Source: an uncultured Eubacteriales bacterium
GTDB taxonomy: Bacteria; Bacillota; Clostridia; Oscillospirales; Oscillospiraceae
Reading direction: 5' to 3'
DNA length: 64,000 nucleotides
Assembly: GCA_900545515.1 (NCBI GenBank)
Contig: UQZA01000007.1
Span: 1 to 64,000, forward strand
Shown here: positions 58,911 through 64,000 of the stretch, piece by piece
How the letters are laid out: each line of letters starts with the position of its first letter
How positions within the stretch are numbered: the first letter of the stretch is position 1
The notes under the pieces: model-generated
Databases searched by the model: none
The model's input: only the letters and a program-made list of their open reading frames with translations
What the model was told of the DNA's origin: nothing
Position numbers and translations under genes: made by a program

Positions 58911-59551
58911 TTTGTACCTCCAATCCAGCTCTCGTCCGAGGGGTTGTCCCGGAAGGAAATGAGCCGGGCAACATCCTGTGGACGGATATAATGTTCCTCT
59001 GCCGCCACCTGGGCAATGACGTCAAAATTCGTCAGGCTTACATGTTTCACTTGGGCCTCCGCCAGTCGCTTCAGGCCTTTGGCCATACCGTAGGTGAAGA
59101 TGCTCACAATGCCCAGCACCTGCGCCCCGGCTTCCCGGAGGACATTGACCACCTCCAGGACGCTGCCGCCGGTGGAGATGAGGTCCTCCACCACCACCAC
59201 CTTCTGACCGGGCAGGAGCTTGCCCTCAATTTGGTTCTGGCGTCCGTGGTCCTTGGCTCCGCTGCGGACGTAGCCCATGGGCAGGCCCATCAGGTGGCCT
59301 GTAATGGCAGCGTGGGCAATGCCCGCCGTGGAGGTACCCATCAGGACCTCCACCTCCGGGTAGTGCTCCCGAATCAGGCGGGCCAGACCCTCCTCCACAT
59401 CGGTGCGGACCTCCACGTCCGTCAGGGTCAGCCGGTTGTCACAGTACACCGGGCTTTTGATGCCGGAAGCCCAGGTAAAGGGCTGGTCCGGCCGGAAAAA
59501 GACGGCTTGAATCTTCAGAAGATCCTTGGCAATTTGAATGGATAGCTCCAT
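58907..59551 (-). CDS. pyrE: Orotate phosphoribosyltransferase
   Basis: A 214-residue enzyme converting orotate and PRPP to OMP. The PRPP-binding motif is VVVVEDLISTGGS; GTSTAGIAHAA and YVRSGAKDHGRQNQIEG follow the clostridial pattern. ATG 59551 follows GGGAGGAAACT. It is separated from pyrF by 75 bp, the only sizeable gap in the operon. Confidence 0.95.
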   Translation of the reverse strand: MELSIQIAKDLLKIQAVFFRPDQPFTWASGIKSPVYCDNRLTLTDVEVRTDVEEGLARLIREHYPEVEVLMGTSTAGIAHAAITGHLMGLPMGYVRSGAKDHGRQNQIEGKLLPGQKVVVVEDLISTGGSVLEVVNVLREAGAQVLGIVSIFTYGMAKGLKRLAEAQVKHVSLTNFDVIAQVAAEEHYIRPQDVARLISFRDNPSDESWIGGTK

Positions 59552-59626
59552 AGTTTCCTCCCTATACACTTGAAATTTCCCGATTTTGTCTCACTCCCCA
59601 TGCTCTGGAGAGCCGCAAATTGGAGC

Positions 59627-60328
59627 TTACGCTCCCACAAACTCCGCCAGGCACCGTTCATAGGCAGCCACAGGATCGGCAGCTTGGGTGATGGGGCGTC
59701 CCACTACGATGTAATCGGAGCCGATAGCCTTGGCCTGGGCCGGGGTCATGACCCGAACCTGGTCCCCCACATCGCCATCTGCAAAGCGGACCCCGGGCGT
59801 CACCGCGAGAAAGTCCTGGCCGCAAGCCTCATGGACGGTCTGCGCCTCCAGAGGAGAGCAGACCACGCCGTCCAGGCCGGCAGCCCGGGCTGTGCGGGCG
59901 TAGTGCAGCACCACCTGGTCCATGGGCCTTTCAATCAGCAGGTCCTGCTCCATCCGCTCCTGGCTGGTAGAGGTGAGCTGCGTCACAGCAATGAGCACAG
60001 GCCGGGTGCCGTCGGACCGGGTGAGGCCCTCCAGAGCGGCTTCCATCATCGCCTTGGTCCCGGCAGCATGGAGGTTCACCAGGTCCACATCCAGGCGGCT
60101 CAGGACTGCCATGGCCTTTTTCACCGTGTTGGGAATGTCGTGGAGCTTCAAATCCAGAAAAATTTTGTGGCCCCGAGCCTTGATCTCCCGGACAATCTGG
60201 GGACCTTCGGCATAGTACAGCTCCATGCCGATTTTCACAAAGGGTTTTTTACCGGTAAACCGGTCCAGGAAGGCCAGGGTCTCCTCCCGGCTTCCAAAAT
60301 CGCAGGCCACGATCACATCTTTACCCAT
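59627..60328 (-). CDS. pyrF: Orotidine 5'-phosphate decarboxylase
   Basis: A 233-residue TIM-barrel decarboxylase giving UMP. Catalytic segment DLKLHDIPNTV with the D-K-D array, and TPGVRFADGDVGDQVRV near the end. ATG 60328 with AGGAGG eight bases upstream is preferred over GTG 60337. It overlaps the pyrD 3' end by 8 nt. Confidence 0.95.
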   Translation of the reverse strand: MGKDVIVACDFGSREETLAFLDRFTGKKPFVKIGMELYYAEGPQIVREIKARGHKIFLDLKLHDIPNTVKKAMAVLSRLDVDLVNLHAAGTKAMMEAALEGLTRSDGTRPVLIAVTQLTSTSQERMEQDLLIERPMDQVVLHYARTARAAGLDGVVCSPLEAQTVHEACGQDFLAVTPGVRFADGDVGDQVRVMTPAQAKAIGSDYIVVGRPITQAADPVAAYERCLAEFVGA

Positions 60329-61235
60329 GGTGTGCACCTCCTATGATTTCTTCCAAGCTTTCTATGTGGTATTGCTCCATCACCTGGGGCAGTTCCCGGA
60401 TGATGGTTTGGCAGACAAAGGGATCGGTCAAATTGGCAGCTCCCACCTCCACCGCCGTGGCTCCCGCCAGCATCAGCTCGATCACATCTCGGGCGCAGGT
60501 GACGCCCCCCATGCCCACAATGGGAATGGATACCGCTTCATAGACCTGGTATACCATCCGCACCGCCAAGGGGAAAATGGCCGGGCCGGACATGCCCCCT
60601 GTGGTATTGGCCAGGAGGGGCTTCCTCCGGGCCAGATCCAGCCGCATCCCCAAAACCGTGTTGATGAGGCTGATGCCATCGGCGCCTGCTGCTTCACAGG
60701 CTCTGGCAATGGCAGCAATGTCTGTGACGTTGGGGGACAGCTTGACAATCACCGGCTTGTCTGTGACGGCCTTCACCGCCCTGGTGACTTCTGCGGCAGA
60801 GGCTGGGTCTGTGCCAAAGCTCATACCGCCGCCGTGGACGTTGGGGCAGCTGATGTTCACCTCCAGCCAACCCACCTGTTCTTCTCCGTCCAGCCTCCGG
60901 CACACCTCCACATAATCCTCCACGGAAAAGCCGGACACATTGGCCATCACCGGCTTGTGGAAATACTGCTTCATTTGGGGGAGTTCGTAAGCCAGCACAT
61001 GGTCGATCCCCGGATTTTGCAAGCCCACGGCGTTGAGCATACCCGCAGGACACTCTGCAATCCGCGGGGTGGGATTGCCAAACCGGGGCTGCCGGGTGGT
61101 ACCCTTAAAGGAAAAGGTACCCAATATGTTGATGTCATATAAGGCGGCAAATTCTGCTCCATAGCCGAAGGTTCCGGAAGCCGGAATCACCGGATTATCC
61201 AGGGGCAAGCCGCACAGGGTGACACGCAAACTCAC
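60321..61235 (-). CDS. pyrD: Dihydroorotate dehydrogenase B, catalytic subunit
   Basis: A 304-residue class 1B enzyme oxidising dihydroorotate with FMN. The active-site loop is LEVNISCPNVHGGGM (catalytic Cys), with SGTFGYGAEF and GMGGVTCARDVIE as FMN contacts. Works with PyrK, which passes electrons to NAD. Start is GTG 61235 overlapping the pyrK stop (GTGA), with GGGGAGGTG upstream. Confidence 0.95.
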   Translation of the reverse strand: MSLRVTLCGLPLDNPVIPASGTFGYGAEFAALYDINILGTFSFKGTTRQPRFGNPTPRIAECPAGMLNAVGLQNPGIDHVLAYELPQMKQYFHKPVMANVSGFSVEDYVEVCRRLDGEEQVGWLEVNISCPNVHGGGMSFGTDPASAAEVTRAVKAVTDKPVIVKLSPNVTDIAAIARACEAAGADGISLINTVLGMRLDLARRKPLLANTTGGMSGPAIFPLAVRMVYQVYEAVSIPIVGMGGVTCARDVIELMLAGATAVEVGAANLTDPFVCQTIIRELPQVMEQYHIESLEEIIGGAHHG

Positions 61236-61960
61236 AAAATCACCTCCCCCCGGTCAAACACCGGGCCATCTTTGCAAACCCGGCGGGGACCGCTCCGGGT
61301 CTGGATGGTGCAGCCCATACAGGCCCCAAAGCCGCAACCCATTCGCTCCTCCATGCTGTACTGCCCAGGAGTCTGGGCTACCCGCTCAATCGCCTGGAGC
61401 ATGGGCAGTGGACCGCAGGCGTAGAAGTAGGAATAGGGCCCGTCCATGGCGTCGGTGACGAAGCCGGTGCGGCCATAGCTGCCGTCTGCCGTGGTGACGG
61501 TGACGGAGGCTCCCAAGGCGCGAAACCGGTCCTCGTAGAACACCTCACCCTGGGTGTTGAAGCCCAGGACCACTGCCGGCTGCTTGCCCCGGGCAACCAA
61601 AGCCTGGCACAGGCCATACAGGGGCGGCACCCCAACACCGCCCCCCAATAGCAGCGGAGACTCTCCCGCAGGGGCCAGATCGTAGCCGTTCCCCAATCCC
61701 GTCAGCAGGTTCAGCCTGGTCCCGGCGGGCATTCCGGCCATCTCCCCGGTGCCCTGACCCACTACCTTATACAAAAGGGTCAGCCGTTCTGCGTCCCATG
61801 TGCAGACGGAAATGGGACGCCGCAGGAAAAGGCCAGGGAGCTGCAGCTCCACAAACTGGCCCGGGCGCCGGATCTCTGAGGTATCCCCCTCCAAAGTCAT
61901 TTCAAATACAGCGCTGGTCAGCGGGCGGTTCTCCACAATGGTAAACATCTCGGATTTCAT
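61232..61960 (-). CDS. pyrK: Dihydroorotate dehydrogenase B, electron-transfer subunit
   Basis: A 242-residue FAD and 2Fe-2S protein. FAD site RRPISVCTWD, NAD-binding GGGVGVPPLYGL, and four cluster cysteines in MGCGFGACMGCTIQ and RRVCKDGPVF. ATG 61960 comes one base after the pyrC stop. It couples PyrD to NAD reduction. Confidence 0.95.
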   Translation of the reverse strand: MKSEMFTIVENRPLTSAVFEMTLEGDTSEIRRPGQFVELQLPGLFLRRPISVCTWDAERLTLLYKVVGQGTGEMAGMPAGTRLNLLTGLGNGYDLAPAGESPLLLGGGVGVPPLYGLCQALVARGKQPAVVLGFNTQGEVFYEDRFRALGASVTVTTADGSYGRTGFVTDAMDGPYSYFYACGPLPMLQAIERVAQTPGQYSMEERMGCGFGACMGCTIQTRSGPRRVCKDGPVFDRGEVIL

Positions 61961-61961
61961 C

Positions 61962-63203
61962 TCATTCTCCCTTCCGGTCCAGCCACACTAGCCGGCCCTC
62001 TACCACAGTCGCTTTGCAGCGGCCAAAGACCGTCTCCCCCGCAAATGGAGTGGCGCGTCCCATGGTCTGGAACTCCGCCGGGTCAATGGGATAAGAAGCC
62101 TCCAGGTCCCAAATGCTGTAGTCCTCCCCCCGGGGAAGGGCAAACCGGGCACGGGGTGCAGCGCTCATCCGCTGCACCAGCGTCTCCAGGGACATGATGC
62201 CGGTCTTCACCAGGCCGGTGTACAGCACGGGGAACGCCGTCTCCAGGCCTACCACACCCATCAGACTCTTCTCCAGTCCCCTGCTCTTCTCCTGTGCGCT
62301 GTGGGGGGCGTGGTCTGTGGCAATCATGTCAATGGTACCGTCCAAAAGCCCCTCCAGCAGAGCCTGACGGTCCTCCTCCGACCGGATGGGAGGATTCATC
62401 TTAAACCGGCCATCCTCCTGGAGCATGCCGTCATGTTTCAGCAGGTAGTGAGGGCCAGTCTCACAGGTGACATCCAGGCCCTCTGCCTTCGCCTGGCGGA
62501 TCAGAGCCACGGTCTCCTTAGCAGAGACATGACACACGTGGTAGGCGCATCCCGTCTCCTTCACCAGGCACAAATCCCGGGCCACAGGCCCCCACTCGCT
62601 CTCAGAGCAAATCCCCCGGTGCCCATGGAGGCGGGCATAGACTCCATCGTGAATGTACCCCCCCCGCAACAGGCGGTTGTCCTCACAGTGGGCTGCCACC
62701 ACCTTGCCCAGGCGTTTGGCCTCCAGCATAGCTTGCCGCATCATGGACTCGGACTGCACTCCCCTGCCGTCATCAGAGAAGGCCACCACATGAGGAGCCA
62801 GGCCCGCCAGATCTGCCAGCGTCTCTCCCTGCTCTCCCACGGTAAGGGCGCCGTAGGGGTGCACCCGGACCAGGGCATCCCGGGCAATGGCCTCCAGCTC
62901 CGGCGCCAGGTGCGCCGGGCTGTCCGGCACGGGATTCAAATTCGGCATGGCGCACACATCGCTGTATCCCCCCCGGGCTGCGGCCCGGGTGCCGGTGGCG
63001 ATGGTCTCTTTATAAAAAAATCCCGGTTCCCGAAGATGTACATGCACATCCACAAGACCCGGCAATAAAAAACAATGATCCAATTCCAAAACAGAAACAC
63101 TACCGCCACAGTAGGAACGAGGCTCCATGCAAGGAAGCTCCAAATCCCGAAGCAAAAACTTCTCCCCGTCCAGCACATGGGCGTTCTTCAGACGAATCAC
63201 CAT
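61962..63203 (-). CDS. pyrC: Dihydroorotase
   Basis: A 413-residue amidohydrolase closing carbamoyl-aspartate to dihydroorotate. Metal motif DVHVHLREPGF near residue 55, VAAHCEDN, a conserved His in YHVCHVSA and catalytic Asp in MIATDHAPH. Class I length. ATG 63203 follows AGGAGGGGAA; earlier in-frame starts have no ribosome site and would begin upstream of the transcription start. First gene of pyrCKDFEBI. Confidence 0.95.
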   Translation of the reverse strand: MVIRLKNAHVLDGEKFLLRDLELPCMEPRSYCGGSVSVLELDHCFLLPGLVDVHVHLREPGFFYKETIATGTRAAARGGYSDVCAMPNLNPVPDSPAHLAPELEAIARDALVRVHPYGALTVGEQGETLADLAGLAPHVVAFSDDGRGVQSESMMRQAMLEAKRLGKVVAAHCEDNRLLRGGYIHDGVYARLHGHRGICSESEWGPVARDLCLVKETGCAYHVCHVSAKETVALIRQAKAEGLDVTCETGPHYLLKHDGMLQEDGRFKMNPPIRSEEDRQALLEGLLDGTIDMIATDHAPHSAQEKSRGLEKSLMGVVGLETAFPVLYTGLVKTGIMSLETLVQRMSAAPRARFALPRGEDYSIWDLEASYPIDPAEFQTMGRATPFAGETVFGRCKATVVEGRLVWLDRKGE

Positions 63204-63242
63204 GGGAGTTCCCCTCCTGCACTCAAAATTTCCATTGGGCGG

Positions 63243-63272
63243 ATTGTACCACATTCCGCCATAAGCTGTCAA
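63243..63272 (-). promoter_or_regulatory. Promoter of the pyr operon
   Basis: On the minus strand TTGACA (63272-63267), 18-nt spacer, TACAAT (63248-63243). The leader is only ~33 nt, so no PyrR-type attenuator fits before pyrC. Confidence 0.85.
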
Positions 63273-63342
63273 GAGTAAAATTGGAAATCGCCTTGCATTC
63301 TGTAAGAACGCAATACAATCAACTTGTACTTAATTGTACCAC

Positions 63343-63370
63343 TTGACAAGGCAGAAAATTGTTGTATAAT
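63343..63370 (+). promoter_or_regulatory. Promoter of the VanZ-family gene
   Basis: TTGACA (63343-63348), 16-nt spacer, TATAAT (63365-63370). It drives a ~135-nt structured leader. Confidence 0.88.
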
Positions 63371-63381
63371 AACCACGAAGT

Positions 63382-63466
63382 GGGGGCTGCACCCGTCAGC
63401 TGACCGCAGCTCCCGATTTCAAAGGGGCAACCGCGTTCTGCGGCAGGAGGGACGGTTGCTTCTTTC
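63382..63466 (+). ncRNA. Structured leader: two hairpins, second terminator-like
   Basis: GGGGGCTGC (63382-63390) pairs with GCAGCTCCC (63406-63414). GCAACCG (63427-63433) pairs with CGGTTGC (63453-63459), followed by TTCTTTCT. The order promoter - stem - terminator-like stem - gene suggests an attenuator or a small RNA. I do not recognise a known riboswitch class. Confidence 0.45.
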
Positions 63467-63513
63467 TGTTTGCCTGCCAAGAGAATCCTGTAAATTTTTC
63501 AGGGAGACTGGCC

Positions 63514-63987
63514 ATGATGAAACACAAAACAAACCGTCGGAGACTTCTGGCAGGAATTGTTGCCTTCATGTGGCTGGGATTTATCTGGGGCAATTCCATG
63601 CTCCCCGGTGCAGATTCTGCTGCAGTCAGCGGGTTCCTGGGGGAGCTGTTAGCTAAGATGTTCGGCCCTAAGGTGCTGGAAGCTGCTTTTTTTCTTCGAA
63701 AATTGGCCCATTTTACAGAATTTTCCATATTGGGTGGCGTGCTGGCCTGGAACGCCGGGCTGTGGCCGGTTTCTTCCTCTGTCCCGGTCCTGACCGGGCT
63801 ATTGGCTGCCATGGCTGACGAAACCATCCAGCTTTTCTCCCCCGGCCGGGCGTCCATGGTACAGGATGTCTGGATCGACTTTGCAGGGGTCTTGGCCGGC
63901 CTTCTGCTGTTCCGTCTTGTGGCCCGCCGCCGGCATCTAAATTCAGATAAAGCCCCACAGGTTTCGGAATCTTTTAAGTATCCTTAA
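63514..63987 (+). CDS. VanZ-family membrane protein
   Basis: A 157-residue membrane protein with four predicted helices. The family pattern is visible as RKLAHFTEFSILGG and ADETIQLFSPGRASMVQDVW, then DFAGVLAGLLLF. VanZ-like proteins are linked to low-level teicoplanin resistance and envelope stress in some Gram-positives, but most copies have no proven role. CAGGGAG precedes ATG 63514. It is divergent from the pyr operon, with its own promoter. The gene is complete, ending 13 bases before the window edge. Confidence 0.85.
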   Translation: MMKHKTNRRRLLAGIVAFMWLGFIWGNSMLPGADSAAVSGFLGELLAKMFGPKVLEAAFFLRKLAHFTEFSILGGVLAWNAGLWPVSSSVPVLTGLLAAMADETIQLFSPGRASMVQDVWIDFAGVLAGLLLFRLVARRRHLNSDKAPQVSESFKYP

Positions 63988-64000
63988 GGTTCCTCTGGTA

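Noticed and set aside
63203..63272. PyrR-type attenuator before the pyr operon
   Set aside because: The predicted leader is only about 33 nt, with no PyrR-binding stem or terminator; the leader hairpins nearby belong to the divergent VanZ transcript.

Overview
The window comes from a GC-rich, spore-forming, Gram-positive anaerobe of the Clostridia. A gut member of the Oscillospiraceae (Flavonifractor/Lawsonibacter/Oscillibacter type) is the best guess. Reasons: an uninterrupted pro-sigma-K gene, strong Shine-Dalgarno sites, S-layer-homology (SLH) anchored surface enzymes, a GH85 endo-beta-N-acetylglucosaminidase suited to host N-glycans, and citrate lyase chemistry. The genus is inference; the gene content is read from the sequence.

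Layout. 1-1.7 kb: initiator tRNA-fMet and an XRE-TPR regulator. 2-9 kb: a giant secreted subtilase (S8) with ten cysteine-rich repeats and three SLH domains. 9-15.7 kb (minus strand): a five-gene operon, aconitase - NADP isocitrate dehydrogenase - citD - citE - citF, behind a consensus promoter, a cobalamin riboswitch and an intrinsic terminator. 15.9-18.5 kb: TetR regulator divergent from a P1B metal ATPase. 18.5-22.5 kb: remnant of an SLH gene, small alarmone synthetase, S9 peptidase, RsmE. 22.7-27.7 kb (minus): 1655-residue GH85/LRR/SLH protein. 28-33 kb: pseudouridine synthase and the potABCD polyamine importer. 33.3-35.3 kb: tRNA-Leu(GAG), then a visibly AT-richer island on the minus strand with a GNAT acetyltransferase, an unrecognised 131-residue protein and a SecB-like chaperone. 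35.8-38.6 kb: an NAD(P)-binding protein, then an aldo/keto reductase with ferredoxin domain and a DUF362 protein. 38.8-50.6 kb: eleven tightly overlapping surface-glycan genes (UDP-L-FucNAc synthesis, glycosyltransferases, LicD, Wzy-, Wzx- and Wzz-like proteins). 50.7-54.6 kb: MarR regulator with a heterodimeric ABC exporter. 54.9-57.4 kb: sigK, an MTA/SAH nucleosidase-like gene flanked by ~109-bp inverted repeats, and RNase P RNA. 57.6-63.2 kb (minus): pyrimidine operon pyrCKDFEBI. 63.3-64 kb: a structured leader and a VanZ-family gene.

Most notable points. (1) A B12 riboswitch sits in front of the aconitase/isocitrate dehydrogenase/citrate lyase operon, suggesting that this branch is switched on when B12 is scarce. 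(2) The GNAT - unknown - SecB-like trio has the architecture expected of a toxin-antitoxin-chaperone (TAC) module with an acetyltransferase as the effector, beside a tRNA gene. (3) The nucleosidase gene is bracketed by long inverted repeats and outer 20-bp direct repeats, like a mobile cassette. (4) The two SLH enzymes (protease and endoglycosidase) look like complementary surface tools for glycoprotein foraging. All functions are assigned by eye from motifs; no database search was run.
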